DNA from: an uncultured Planktomarina sp.
Lineage (GTDB): Bacteria > Pseudomonadota > Alphaproteobacteria > Rhodobacterales > Rhodobacteraceae
Assembly (NCBI GenBank): GCA_905182325.1
Contig: CAJJBD010000030.1
Coordinates: forward strand, 1 to 54,866
Direction of reading: 5' to 3'
Length of the DNA stretch: 54,866 nucleotides
The notes under the pieces are model-generated. The model made no database searches. It saw nothing but the letters and a program-made list of their open reading frames with translations, and was not told where the DNA came from. The translations under genes were made by a program, and so were the position numbers. This document shows, one piece after another, positions 1-9,009 of this stretch. Every line of letters starts with the position of its first letter. Position 1 is the stretch's first letter.

Positions 1-921
1 AGTGTCCCAACCAGTTTGGTAGTCATTGCGGTTCATATCGATTGAACCGAGGACGCCCAATGAGGCTGCCGTCGCTATCTCATGCTCAAATGAGTGGCCG
101 GCTAAAATGGCGTGGCCCTGCTCAAGATTTAATTTTATATCTTTTTCTAGACCGTATTTCTGTAGGAAGCCAAAGCAAGTCGCCGCATCATAGTCGTATT
201 GGTGTTTTGAGGGTTCCTGTGGCTTTGGCTCAACTAATATCTGTCCCTTGAAGCCAATTTTATGTTTGTAATCGACCACCATCGATAGGAAGCGGCCCAT
301 GTGATCTAACTCAAGCCCCATGTTGGTGTTGAGTAATGTCTCATATCCCTCGCGTCCTCCCCAGAGGACATAATTTTCGCCACTAAGCTTATGGGTAGCG
401 TCGAGGCAACTTTTAACAGTGGCTGCGGCAAACGCAAAAACATCGGGATCCGGGTTGGTTGATGCCCCACTCATCCAGCGGCGATGGGTAAACATATTAG
501 CAGTTCCCCAAAGGAGCTTAGTTCCCGTGGATTGCATTTTTTCACCAAAGTAATCGGTAATTTCATCCAGCGTGCTGCGGTTGGTGTCAAAATGTTCCGT
601 CTCAGGGCGTATATCTGCATCGTGCCAGCAGAAGTAAGGCACGCCCAGCAGCTCAAACATTTCAAAGGCCACGTCTGCTTTGATGCGAGCACGCTCCATG
701 TTGTCTTGTGGGTGCCATGGCCGTTCAAAAGTCTGGCCACCGAAGGGATCACCGCCCTCCCAGGCGAAGGAGTGCCAGTAAGCCACTGCGAAACGTAGGT
801 GCTCTTCCATTCTTTTACCCATGACAACCTCATCAGGATTATAGTGGCGGAAGGCCATTGGGTTATTGCTGTCTGGCCCCTCAAAAGATGCCTTATCAAT
901 ACCTTGAAAGAATTGTGTCAT
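1..921 (-). CDS. xylA: Xylose isomerase, C-terminus cut off by window edge
   Basis: Converts D-xylose to D-xylulose in the cytoplasm. The frame is open from the ATG at 921 to base 1 (307 residues); about 130 C-terminal residues of the usual ~440 lie outside. It follows the E. coli XylA pattern closely: the N-terminal FRHYNPDE segment, the catalytic HDAD motif (His100, Asp103), the TNPDPD and [12 protein letters not shown] blocks, Glu231 in EPKPQEP, Glu267/His270 and Asp295, which match the known metal and substrate ligands. The ATG overlaps the xylB stop as ATGA, so the two are translationally coupled in the order xylB-xylA. Identification is firm; only completeness is unknown. Confidence 0.96.
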   Translation of the reverse strand, partial: MTQFFQGIDKASFEGPDSNNPMAFRHYNPDEVVMGKRMEEHLRFAVAYWHSFAWEGGDPFGGQTFERPWHPQDNMERARIKADVAFEMFELLGVPYFCWHDADIRPETEHFDTNRSTLDEITDYFGEKMQSTGTKLLWGTANMFTHRRWMSGASTNPDPDVFAFAAATVKSCLDATHKLSGENYVLWGGREGYETLLNTNMGLELDHMGRFLSMVVDYKHKIGFKGQILVEPKPQEPSKHQYDYDAATCFGFLQKYGLEKDIKLNLEQGHAILAGHSFEHEIATAASLGVLGSIDMNRNDYQTGWDT

Positions 922-2369
922 ACGAGAGCCTTTAATGCTGGATATGTCATCTTGTAGCGTTCGTACGCCAATTGATATTTTTTCGTCAACTCACTGCGTG
1001 GTAAAATTGTCTTTGCCACTTTTGGTGGTGTCATTACAGTTTGAGGGTCTAGTCCAGTTTTGCCAACAATTGCCAGGCGTGCAGCGCCAAGTGCCGCACC
1101 AAATTCGCCTTTTTCGGGCAAGTCAATCGGCATGTCCAATACGGTTGCAACCAACTCCACCCAAAATTCTGACTGGGCCCCGCCGCCGATCCCGAGCGCT
1201 CGCGAGAGATTGGTCCCTGTTGATTTTAATGCCTCGAGATTATCGCGCAATGCAAAGCTTACGCCCTCCATGACCGCCTGAACCATATCGCTGCGAGTTG
1301 ATGCGATATCGATATTTAGCATCGCCCCTCTAATAGCGCTGTCGTTGTGGGGCGTACGCTCACCCGACAGGTATGGCAGAAACTGCATATTATTCGGGCC
1401 ACTTATACTTGTGCCAACAATACCAGCGAGGTCAGCTGCGTCTGCATCAAAGATCTGTGACAGCCAATTCAGGCTGTCGGTTGCAGCTAAGATGACGCCC
1501 ATTTGATACCACCGATTTGGCACGGCGTGGCAAAAAGTGTGCACTGCTGAGGTGGGCATTGGTGCAAAACTATCTTTTGCTGCCAGTAGGACCCCAGACG
1601 TTCCGAGTGAGACAAAGGCGTCTCCTTCCTTCAAGGCGCCGACCCCGCAGGCTGCGGCTGCATTATCGCCGCCACCGCCGACTACCATTACGTTTCGCCC
1701 AACTCCCCAACGTTCAGCCAATTCTGATCGCAAGTTTCCAATGGGAGCCGATCCCTCAAATAAGTCAGGAACTTGGTCTTGCCGCACCCCTGACTTTGAC
1801 AAGAGATCATGCGACCAATCTCTGGCGCCGCAGTCGAGCCATGAAGTTCCAGCTGCGTCAGACATATCTGACACGTAATTCCCGGTAAGCCAGAAATTCA
1901 TGTAATCCTTTGGCAGCAAGATTTTGGCAATCTTAGAAAAAATTTCGGGTTCATTATTGGCTACCCATAAAACTTTTGGTGCAGTAAATCCTGGAAAAAC
2001 TATATTACCTGATACTTCCTGAAAACATTCAAGTTCGTCTAGCTTTTGTGCCTCTAAATGGGCGCGGGTATCATTCCAAAGCATGCAGGGTCGCAGCACG
2101 CTTCCACTACTGTCCAGCAGTGTGGCTCCATGCATATGACCTGATACGCCGATGCCCTTTAGGTCAGAAAACTTATCAGCATATCCTGCTCGCAGTGAAT
2201 TTATGACGCCCTCACATGCCGTGGTCCAGTCGGTAGGATCTTGCTCGCTCCAGGAGGCCTGAGGATGATCTACATCATAGGTTTCCTGTGCAGACCCAAC
2301 AATGCTCCCATCTTCTTGAACGAGAAGTCCGCGGAGCCCAGACGTTCCTAGGTCTAAACCTAAATACAT
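918..2369 (-). CDS. xylB: Xylulokinase (FGGY family)
   Basis: Phosphorylates D-xylulose to xylulose 5-phosphate, feeding the pentose phosphate pathway. The 483-residue length fits the family. Visible motifs: GLDLGTSG at the N-terminus (ATP-binding fold), GVSGHMHG and MLWNDTRA (sugar site), SLGTSGV in the middle, and GGGAQSEFW in the C-terminal FGGY domain. A good ribosome site (AAGGA) lies six bases before the ATG at 2369. It is the first gene of an operon with xylA (ATGA overlap). About 180 bases upstream contain no gene and should carry the promoter; I do not recognise a specific XylR operator there. Confidence 0.95.
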   Translation of the reverse strand: MYLGLDLGTSGLRGLLVQEDGSIVGSAQETYDVDHPQASWSEQDPTDWTTACEGVINSLRAGYADKFSDLKGIGVSGHMHGATLLDSSGSVLRPCMLWNDTRAHLEAQKLDELECFQEVSGNIVFPGFTAPKVLWVANNEPEIFSKIAKILLPKDYMNFWLTGNYVSDMSDAAGTSWLDCGARDWSHDLLSKSGVRQDQVPDLFEGSAPIGNLRSELAERWGVGRNVMVVGGGGDNAAAACGVGALKEGDAFVSLGTSGVLLAAKDSFAPMPTSAVHTFCHAVPNRWYQMGVILAATDSLNWLSQIFDADAADLAGIVGTSISGPNNMQFLPYLSGERTPHNDSAIRGAMLNIDIASTRSDMVQAVMEGVSFALRDNLEALKSTGTNLSRALGIGGGAQSEFWVELVATVLDMPIDLPEKGEFGAALGAARLAIVGKTGLDPQTVMTPPKVAKTILPRSELTKKYQLAYERYKMTYPALKALV

Positions 2370-2547
2370 ATATTTCCTTACGTAGTTTTATCTTCGCAAT
2401 TTCACAGTAAGCGTAAGTTTGGGCTAGTTAATAGGTAGTTATGGCGCGCGCTGTTGTCCAGTTGTTACGGAAAGTCACAGAGCCGCCTAAGATCAGCAGT
2501 CAGATCGTTTCAGTAGAATATCGTTGGCATGCCTCAATGGCTACAAC

Positions 2548-3006
2548 TTAGGGTAAGGCAAACTGCACTGATAGGCACAAAAGGACTAGGCATGTTATAC
2601 CTGCTCTCATACGGAGCCACCAGGTTGGGGTTAGATCAAGTTTAAAAAATATAAGATCTAAAACCAGCAATGAACAAAATCCTGCCATAAGAAATTCTAT
2701 TTTATTGTCAGAATTAGTTGAGATTAAAAAGAATACCGCGAGTGCCGGCAGTACCGACAGGGCATAACAAATTGCAGCTTTTAGCTGTGTCGTTTTTGTA
2801 GAGAAGCCCCAAAGAACGCCAGACATAAAACTCATTATAACAGCGCCATAACTTATCTGAACTTGAGCTCCAACAAAGTTGTTTCCGAGCCATATTTTAC
2901 CCCACTCCATTAAGCCGGTATTTGCTAGGGTGAGCGCTCCCCAAAAAAATGGCGCCAGTCCCGCCAAGCCTAATAAAAGGGGAGCATTGGGAATAGCTTT
3001 GTTCAA
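2548..3006 (-). CDS. DUF3429 membrane protein
   Basis: A 152-residue protein with about four or five hydrophobic segments; the pattern GLAGLAPFFWGAL near the start and ISYGAVIMSFMSGVLWG in the middle is that of the DUF3429 family of small inner-membrane proteins, whose function is unknown. It most likely starts with TTG at 3006, which overlaps the stop of the upstream photolyase gene as TTGA, so it is made by coupled translation. Its fixed place behind a photolyase suggests a link to light or radiation stress, but that is inference from position only. Confidence 0.8.
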   Translation of the reverse strand: MNKAIPNAPLLLGLAGLAPFFWGALTLANTGLMEWGKIWLGNNFVGAQVQISYGAVIMSFMSGVLWGFSTKTTQLKAAICYALSVLPALAVFFLISTNSDNKIEFLMAGFCSLLVLDLIFFKLDLTPTWWLRMRAGITCLVLLCLSVQFALP

Positions 3007-4553
3007 ATTAATCTCGAATTAGTATTGTCGTCTAGGCTTGCCAGAAATTTTTGGCTATCTTCCGTGATCATTTCTTTTTTTTCGTCAGTCATACGATCAT
3101 AAACTTTGTACATCATACCTACTCGGTGGTTGTTACCTAATTTGTCACGGTTGCGTTTCAGGAAGTCCCAGTAGAGGTAATTAAAGGGACAGGCATCTGG
3201 CCCACTCTTTTTAGTGACGCTATAGCTACAGCCTTTGCAGTAGTTTGACATTTTATTAATGTAGCCACCACCGGCGGCGTAAGGCTTGCTTGCCAAATAT
3301 CCACCATCTGCGAATAGGGCCATTCCAGACACATTCGGCAATTCCACCCACTCAAATGCATCTACATAAACGGATAAGAACCAAGAGCTCACCTGCGCTG
3401 GATTAATTCCCGTCAATAGAGCAAAATTTCCTAGAACCATCAGGCGTTGAATGTGATGTGCGTAGGCGTTTTGTGATGTCTCTTTAACTGACTGATGTAG
3501 GCAATTCATTTTTGTGTTTGCGTCCCAATAAAACGCAGGCAATTCACGGTTGGCCTCAAAGAAGTTAAGTGCCGCATATTCTGGCATCTCACTCCAATAA
3601 ATTCCACGGATAAACTCCCTCCAGCCCAGAATTTGACGGATGAAACCCTCAACGGCATTTAGGGGGGCGTGATTGTCGTGGTAGGCCTGCTCTGCCGCCT
3701 GGATACACTCCAGTGGTGAGAGCAATCCACAATTTAAATACAACCCAACATGTGAGTGATACATCCACGGCTTGCCCTGGATCATTGCGTCTTGAAAGTC
3801 ACCAAAATACTTAAGTCGCTCGTCTATAAATTGCCTCAACGCTAGCTTCGCTTGGACTGCATTAATGGCGAAATGAAAGTCTGAGAGCACACCCATATGA
3901 TCTGAAAATTTATCTTCAACCAATTTCATAACATCTAAGGTTACTTCGTCTGGCTCTGATGAAAAAGTTTCGGGTATATCAAAGTTTGGATTGGGTGGCT
4001 TTCTATTTTCAAGATCAAAGTTCCACTTACCGCCAATAGGCTGATCGCCATCCATCAATATTGAATACTTCTTGCGCATCTCACGGTAAAAGTACTCCAT
4101 TCGGAGATTTTTCCGATCCTTACTCCAATTTTTAAATTCAACTTGATTACATAAAAAGCGAGCGTCTTCTCTAATATCCACTGGGATACCAAATAACTCT
4201 TGCCAAATGTTGATTTCGGTCAGAACCCGATACTCTCCGGGTGAAGTTACAATTATTTCGTCAATTTTGTGTTTTGCCAGGGTTTTTTCTACTGCCTGAG
4301 TGAAAGATTGCATGGGCTCTGGGTCATTAAGCTTTAGATACTTAACTTGGTAATTTTTCTCTACTCGCAACTCCTCAGCAAAGTGACGCATCGCTGAAAA
4401 CAAGAAGACAATTTTTTTCTTGTGATGCTTTACGTATGTTGCTTCAGCAAAAACTTCGCAAATTAATACGATATCCTCTTCAGCGTTGATGCCGCTTAGA
4501 CTCGAGATTTCATTGCTGAGTTGATCGCCTAGGATTATACGTAATGCAGGCAA
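3003..4553 (-). CDS. phrB: Fe-S cluster bacterial photolyase/cryptochrome (PhrB type)
   Basis: A flavoprotein of the FeS-BCP class, whose studied member in Agrobacterium repairs (6-4) photoproducts in DNA with light. The 516-residue protein begins with the antenna-domain sequence LRIILGDQLS. The four expected cluster cysteines are visible: one in MNCLHQS (about residue 350), Cys439 and Cys442 in CKGC, and Cys455 in DACPF. FAD-domain blocks such as GFIRQILGWREFIRG and NAYAHHIQRLMVLGNFALL are present. The likely start is TTG at 4553, with GAGGGAG upstream. It is followed by DUF3429 with a 4-nt overlap. Whether the substrate is a (6-4) product or a cyclobutane dimer cannot be told here; a signalling role like Rhodobacter CryB is also possible. 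Confidence 0.92.
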   Translation of the reverse strand: MPALRIILGDQLSNEISSLSGINAEEDIVLICEVFAEATYVKHHKKKIVFLFSAMRHFAEELRVEKNYQVKYLKLNDPEPMQSFTQAVEKTLAKHKIDEIIVTSPGEYRVLTEINIWQELFGIPVDIREDARFLCNQVEFKNWSKDRKNLRMEYFYREMRKKYSILMDGDQPIGGKWNFDLENRKPPNPNFDIPETFSSEPDEVTLDVMKLVEDKFSDHMGVLSDFHFAINAVQAKLALRQFIDERLKYFGDFQDAMIQGKPWMYHSHVGLYLNCGLLSPLECIQAAEQAYHDNHAPLNAVEGFIRQILGWREFIRGIYWSEMPEYAALNFFEANRELPAFYWDANTKMNCLHQSVKETSQNAYAHHIQRLMVLGNFALLTGINPAQVSSWFLSVYVDAFEWVELPNVSGMALFADGGYLASKPYAAGGGYINKMSNYCKGCSYSVTKKSGPDACPFNYLYWDFLKRNRDKLGNNHRVGMMYKVYDRMTDEKKEMITEDSQKFLASLDDNTNSRLI

Positions 4554-4726
4554 TAAAGTTCTCCCTCGCCACTTCTATGACCCCTTGCAGTTAGACCACA
4601 GGTTGAATAATTCAAGGATCTAGTCGTTGCATGGCTGCATATTAAAAAATAAACTTGAGGATTAGGCTTTCAGTTTGGCTCTAGCCCGCTAGTTCAATCT
4701 ATATCCACTTAAACAGGCTTAGGTAA

Positions 4727-4945
4727 ATGAAGAAGACAACTGTAGATTTAAAACCTGAGGAAGTGAGCGACATCATTCAGATGGCGCTGTCAGACCACGT
4801 CTCATTCGCCAATATCGAGAAGCTTTATGGCTTGAAAGAAAGTCAGGTTGTGCGTCTGATGCGCTCCAACTTAAAGACAGGGAGCTATCGAGCTTGGCGA
4901 AAGAGAGTGCATGAGTTTGGTACCCGGCGGGAATTCTACAAGTGA
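4727..4945 (+). CDS. DUF2805 / TIGR03643 small protein
   Basis: A 72-residue, basic protein of the DUF2805 (TIGR03643) family, recognised by the segment around ALSDHVSFANIEKLYGL, followed by a basic stretch ending in FGTRREFYK. The pattern looks like a helix-turn-helix and could bind nucleic acid; the function is unknown. In many marine bacteria this family sits beside photolyase genes, as here. Its stop overlaps the GTG start of the next gene (GTGA). It begins an operon of three genes diverging from the Fe-S photolyase. Confidence 0.85.
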   Translation: MKKTTVDLKPEEVSDIIQMALSDHVSFANIEKLYGLKESQVVRLMRSNLKTGSYRAWRKRVHEFGTRREFYK

Positions 4946-5079
4946 AGAATGTTAAGAAATCCAATTTGCCGACTAAGATTTGTTTAACTTGTGCTCGGCC
5001 TTTTACGTGGAGAAAAAAATGGGCCAATGTTTGGGACGAAGTTTTATACTGTTCTAAAAAATGTGGCCGCTCAAGATGA
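4942..5079 (+). CDS. DUF2256 zinc-ribbon-like small protein
   Basis: A 45-residue gene, easy to miss. From the GTG at 4942 it encodes a protein containing LPTKICLTCARPFTWRKKW and then WDEVLYCSKKCGRSR, the full DUF2256 pattern. Two cysteine pairs (CLTC and CSKKC) with intervening aromatic and basic residues suggest a small zinc-binding fold. Function is unknown; the family occurs beside cryptochrome/photolyase genes. It overlaps the upstream gene by four bases (GTGA) and the downstream photolyase-like gene by four (ATGA), so all three are translationally coupled. Confidence 0.88.
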   Translation: MKNVKKSNLPTKICLTCARPFTWRKKWANVWDEVLYCSKKCGRSR

Positions 5080-6320
5080 GTAAAAGACAAGTGACCTCAA
5101 ATGAAACTGGGTATTTTTGGCAAAAAAAAGCTGTCCCAACTCGGGCTGAAGGATTGGAAAGGCTTAGCAGCTTTGCAGTAACTGGGCTCAAATCATACTC
5201 GGATCAGCGCAATTATGACTACGGGCCATCCGATCGATCCAATATTTCTTTATTGTCGCCCTGGGTCAGGCACCGGTTAATTTCTGAACAGGAAATAATT
5301 GAAAAGTTACTTAACATTCATTCTCATAGGGATGCTGAGAAATACATACAGCAAGTTGTGTGGCGAACCTATTTCAAAGGCTGGCTAGAGCAGCATCCGT
5401 CGGTCTGGGACTCATACCAAAAAGGAATTTGGAGTGGGCTTAATGAAGTTTCACATGACAAAAATAAGACACGTTTGTATGAAAAAGCAATTACAGGCCA
5501 AACTGGCATAGACTGTTTTGATAGCTGGACTGTTGATCTGATGGAACATTCATACCTACACAATCACGCCAGATTGTGGTTCGCTTCTATTTGGGTTTTC
5601 ACCCTCAAATTGCCATGGGAGCTTGGTGCTAATTTTTTTATGAGACACTTGCTGGATGGAGATCCTGCCTCGAATACCTTGAGCTGGCGATGGGTGTCGG
5701 GCTTGCATACAAAAGGTAAAAATTATCTTGCAACCTCGAGTAATATTAAGAAATTCACATTGGGTAGATTTAAAATGGATGCACTTTTAGATGAAGTGGC
5801 TAGTCCGTTGAATGAGCTGACTGAGCACCCATTCCAATCACTAACGAGTTTAGAAAACCTACCAAATGATGACTTTCTATTGCTAGTGACAAAGGAGGAT
5901 TGCAATAGCGTGGACTTAGCTAAAGATCTGCCAGTGAGTGCCCTTGGATTAATGCTTTCAGAAAAATCCGAAGTGTTTGAAAATAGTCCCGCTGTGTTTG
6001 AATTTTCTCATGGTGCGGTGGTTGATGGGGTGGAGCGCATCAGTAGCGCTGGCGAAGTTTTGATTTGTGAAGATTGGCTGGAGCCGCTAATTGACTTGGC
6101 GCGCTCAAACAATGTGACAAATATTGTTACTGCCTACACTCCAATTGGCCCTGTCAATTCCAAGCTGCAGAGTATTAAGCCTTTATTGAAAAATGCTGGA
6201 ATTGAATTGTCATTTTCTCGCAAGCAATATGATCAAACCTTTTGGCCCCACGCTACAAAAGGCTTCTTTGCTTTTAAGAAGAGTACAAATAATCTGATTA
6301 AAGAGTTAGCGGTCAACTAA
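5076..6320 (+). CDS. Photolyase/cryptochrome-like FAD-binding protein with unusual domain order
   Basis: A 414-residue protein starting at the ATG at 5076 (overlap ATGA with DUF2256). Residues ~30-235 carry the helical FAD-binding half of photolyases: SLLSPWVRHRLIS, WRTYFKGWLEQHP, the HNHARLWFAS block and DGDPASNTLSWRWVSG. The usual N-terminal antenna domain is missing. Instead, the C-terminal ~150 residues look like an alpha/beta domain (a run similar to IVTAYTPIGPV, ending in WPHATKGFFAFKK). This order is the reverse of classic photolyases. Role in DNA repair or light sensing is inferred from the FAD half and from its neighbours. Confidence 0.82.
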   Translation: MSKRQVTSNETGYFWQKKAVPTRAEGLERLSSFAVTGLKSYSDQRNYDYGPSDRSNISLLSPWVRHRLISEQEIIEKLLNIHSHRDAEKYIQQVVWRTYFKGWLEQHPSVWDSYQKGIWSGLNEVSHDKNKTRLYEKAITGQTGIDCFDSWTVDLMEHSYLHNHARLWFASIWVFTLKLPWELGANFFMRHLLDGDPASNTLSWRWVSGLHTKGKNYLATSSNIKKFTLGRFKMDALLDEVASPLNELTEHPFQSLTSLENLPNDDFLLLVTKEDCNSVDLAKDLPVSALGLMLSEKSEVFENSPAVFEFSHGAVVDGVERISSAGEVLICEDWLEPLIDLARSNNVTNIVTAYTPIGPVNSKLQSIKPLLKNAGIELSFSRKQYDQTFWPHATKGFFAFKKSTNNLIKELAVN

Positions 6321-6488
6321 TGGATTGCCGCCAAGACCGTTTACTCCCTGCGCTATAAGATCCTCAACTAAGCCTTCACCAATTATGTCTTGTACTGTGA
6401 GCCCATCTCTCAGGGTTTGTGCGGCTGCAGTACTAGTTGCCTGGCCCATCGCCACGCATTGTGGCATGCCGTGAACGGAGCAAAACAT
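6306..6488 (-). pseudogene. Possible C-terminal remnant of an FAD-dependent oxidoreductase
   Basis: The minus strand encodes about 60 residues containing GMPQCVAMGQATSTAAAQTL followed by a GLTVQDIIGEGLVEDLIAQG tail. This resembles the C-terminal end of FAD-dependent oxidoreductases, where an AMGQAAGTAAAL helix binds the flavin. No N-terminal part is present: the frame closes about 40 bases upstream and the DMT gene lies beyond. Its 3' end overlaps the stop of the photolyase-like gene. I read it as a decayed fragment, not a working gene; it may also be a chance frame. Confidence 0.4.
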
Positions 6489-6618
6489 TGTATGTGGTGG
6501 GTTCTTGTGATCGTATGTACTTGAATTTTAGAATTTTCTTCGGCTTAGCATGATATTGATAATGTGAAATCAGTTGCGAGGTCACTTGGTTAAATTAAAA
6601 GTGGGAATACTTTTGTTG

Positions 6619-7509
6619 ATGCCCAGTTCAACTCAAAAAAATAATAAGGTGGGTGGGCTTTATCTAATTGGAGAAATTGCTGTCACATTCGTGCTGGCCA
6701 GTATAGTAAAAATTCTTCAGCCTGACTTTTCAGTATTTTTAATTTTGTTTTTTAGGTACTTATTTTGTCTGCCACTTCTTGTGGCGTATGGAATTTATAC
6801 CAGAGGATCTGCGTTCCTAAAAATTAAGAATATCAAGGGGCTAGTTCTGAGGTCGTGCTTTGGTTTCCTAGGTCTAATAACTTGGTTTTTAGCAATCACA
6901 AAAATTGATATTAGTCTTGCCACGGCCTTATTAATGACCATGCCAATTTTCATTACTGGTCTCTCAGTTGTGATTGCTAAAGAGCAGGTAGGAGTCAGGC
7001 GTTTGGGTTCTGTTATCCTGGGATTTTTTGGTGTTATTGTGTTATTGCTACCCATCACTCCCGAGCTTAATATTTGGGGTGCCGTATTTGCTCTACTTGG
7101 CGCGCTGTTTGCCGCCTTAATGTTTGTCTATTTAAGAATACTGGGGCGAAGTGACCCGTCAGTTTCCACAGCAATTTGGTACAACTCAGTAGGTGTAGTT
7201 TTAGCCGGTATTTTAACCTACATTTTTGCTGGTTTTACGCCACTTACAAACCCGGAGGGTCTCCAGGCTATTTACGTTTTTATTACCTTGGGCGTATTAG
7301 CGAGTTTTCAGCAATTCTTTCTGGCTCAGAGCCATATGTACGCTGAGGCTTCAGTCCTTGCACCTCTTCATTACTTATCCATTCCGTTTGCAGTATGTGT
7401 GGGTATATTATTGTTTGGTGAAATTATTACCGTAAAATTTCTGATTGGTACTTCTATTATTATAGCGTCAACTTACTACATTTTTCTAAGAGAGCAGGTT
7501 CAAAACTGA
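6619..7509 (+). CDS. DMT-superfamily (EamA) transporter
   Basis: An inner-membrane protein of about 296 residues with roughly ten hydrophobic segments in two similar halves, typical of EamA-type drug/metabolite exporters. A conserved-looking segment FLAITKIDISLATALLMTMP ends the first repeat, and LAPLHYLSIPFAV the second. I prefer the ATG at 6619; an upstream TTG at 6574 would add 15 residues with no family support. The substrate cannot be told from sequence. It stands alone, with no obvious partner gene. Confidence 0.85.
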   Translation: MPSSTQKNNKVGGLYLIGEIAVTFVLASIVKILQPDFSVFLILFFRYLFCLPLLVAYGIYTRGSAFLKIKNIKGLVLRSCFGFLGLITWFLAITKIDISLATALLMTMPIFITGLSVVIAKEQVGVRRLGSVILGFFGVIVLLLPITPELNIWGAVFALLGALFAALMFVYLRILGRSDPSVSTAIWYNSVGVVLAGILTYIFAGFTPLTNPEGLQAIYVFITLGVLASFQQFFLAQSHMYAEASVLAPLHYLSIPFAVCVGILLFGEIITVKFLIGTSIIIASTYYIFLREQVQN

Positions 7510-7542
7510 TTAACCACTGCATAAAAATTTGTAAGGTTAGTG

Positions 7543-8295
7543 CTATTCCCCCAAGAACACCCTAACTGCAGCTTCAAATGCCTTCGGCCGCTCGGCGTGT
7601 AGCCAGTGCCCCGCATTGGGTATTTTCGCAAAACGAGCGTTTGGAAACAAGGTTTTTATTTTTGTGCGGTGGTCTCTCTGGACATAATCAGAATTTCCAC
7701 CAGCCAGAAACAATGTCGGCTCACTGAATTGTCTGGAAATTTCTGGAAACCCAATAATTTCAGCCATAAATTCTGACAAAACGTCAAGATTTAATCTCCA
7801 TTTGCTTTCTCTTAAGTTCAAACTTTGTAATAAGAAGCTGCGGACATTTGAATTTTCAACAGTCTTTTTGAGAGCTGCGTCCGCGTCCAGGCGTGAAGTG
7901 AAGTCACCTAATGGTAATGCCTGCATTGCGTCAATCAAATGCTGTTGGGTATGCGCATATGCTACAGGTGCAATATCAGCGATAATTAATCTCCGAATTG
8001 GTGCATCCGTCAGGGCGGCCACCATTGAAGCTTTCCCTCCCATTGAGTGCCCAAGTAGGTCAATGGGTCCGCCTATCTTAGTGATAACTTCAGAGAGGTC
8101 TGAGGCCATTGCAGCGTAACTTTGATCTGGTAGCCATGGGCTTTCGCCATGATTGCGCAAGTCGAGGGCAATAACTCGCCGTGTGTCGGATAGGCGCCTC
8201 GCAATTACGCCCCAATTTCGTCCTGAGCCAAATAAGCCATGTGCAATTACAAGTGGCGTACTTGAATAGTTTCCGTGCGATATCATATTTAACAT
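7543..8295 (-). CDS. Alpha/beta hydrolase (YbfF-like esterase)
   Basis: A 250-residue cytoplasmic alpha/beta-hydrolase. The oxyanion-hole segment VIAHGLFGSGRNW lies near residue 20, RNHGESP follows, the nucleophile elbow is GHSMGG (Ser at about residue 84) and the catalytic His is in NAGHWLHAERP close to the end. This pattern is that of the YbfF esterase group acting on short acyl esters. The natural substrate is unknown. Its gene diverges from the VOC gene at 8372 across a 76-base gap. Confidence 0.85.
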   Translation of the reverse strand: MLNMISHGNYSSTPLVIAHGLFGSGRNWGVIARRLSDTRRVIALDLRNHGESPWLPDQSYAAMASDLSEVITKIGGPIDLLGHSMGGKASMVAALTDAPIRRLIIADIAPVAYAHTQQHLIDAMQALPLGDFTSRLDADAALKKTVENSNVRSFLLQSLNLRESKWRLNLDVLSEFMAEIIGFPEISRQFSEPTLFLAGGNSDYVQRDHRTKIKTLFPNARFAKIPNAGHWLHAERPKAFEAAVRVFLGE

Positions 8296-8371
8296 AGTTC
8301 ATAATCTATGATGGCTTTTAATGACTGGCTAGCCCAGTTATTAAAGTGAAAACACTAATAAGGTAATATCC

Positions 8372-8953
8372 ATGACGCTTCATGAACACACCATCCCCAC
8401 CCAGGGCGTTCACCATATAACACTCACTGGTGCTGGAAGGCAGATCACTTTAGACTTTTGGGAAGGCGTGCTGGGCATGCCCTTTATATTTGAGCAGCCC
8501 AATCTGGATAACCCAAAGGAAAGCCATCTTTACTTTGATCCGGGCGATGATCGTTTGATCACTGTTTTCTGTGATGAATCGAGGGAGCCTCAGATTGGAA
8601 ATACACCAATTGTGCCTGGTGCAGTTCACCACTTGGCATTCGAGGTGAGCCAGGCCGTCTCAATTCACTTACCAGAAAAGCTCGATAGCCTTGGCGTTGC
8701 GCATTCAGGTTTGAAGGATAGAGGTTTTATGACTTCCATTTATTTTCGAGAACCTTTGGGGCTATTAATTGAACTTGCTGCATACAAATTTACACCTCCA
8801 AATGGCGTCAGTCGCGCTCGAGTTTTATTCGAAGCGCATCGCCTTCGCGTGGTGGCAGGCGATTTGTCTATTTCTGACATTCATGTTGCTCAAGCGCTAG
8901 CTCTACTAGCACATCGAGACGTACCAAGCCTGTCAGATTTTGATGCTGAATAG
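8372..8953 (+). CDS. VOC-family (glyoxalase/dioxygenase-like) protein
   Basis: A 193-residue protein with a VOC fold: GVHHITLTG at the start of the first module, an FWEGVLGM helix, then AVHHLAFEV in the second module, and FREPLGLLIELAAY at its end. The His residues in HHIT and HHLAF and the Glu in IELA are the usual metal ligands. It could be an isomerase, a lyase or an extradiol-type dioxygenase. The C-terminal ~55 residues extend past the VOC domain. No pathway partner is adjacent. Confidence 0.8.
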   Translation: MTLHEHTIPTQGVHHITLTGAGRQITLDFWEGVLGMPFIFEQPNLDNPKESHLYFDPGDDRLITVFCDESREPQIGNTPIVPGAVHHLAFEVSQAVSIHLPEKLDSLGVAHSGLKDRGFMTSIYFREPLGLLIELAAYKFTPPNGVSRARVLFEAHRLRVVAGDLSISDIHVAQALALLAHRDVPSLSDFDAE

Positions 8954-9009
8954 GGACGTTTATAGACGAATTAATTATTTTAAAATTAACCCATCAATTT
9001 AAGTTTTAT

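Noticed and set aside
471..899. 142-residue minus-strand frame and a 104-residue plus-strand frame (484-798) at the window start
   Set aside because: They lie in other frames of the xylA coding region, which is clear from its conserved motifs; no similarity of their own.
1517..1888. Two plus-strand frames of 113 and 123 residues opposite xylB
   Set aside because: Antisense shadows of a well-conserved xylulokinase; low-complexity Arg-rich translation.
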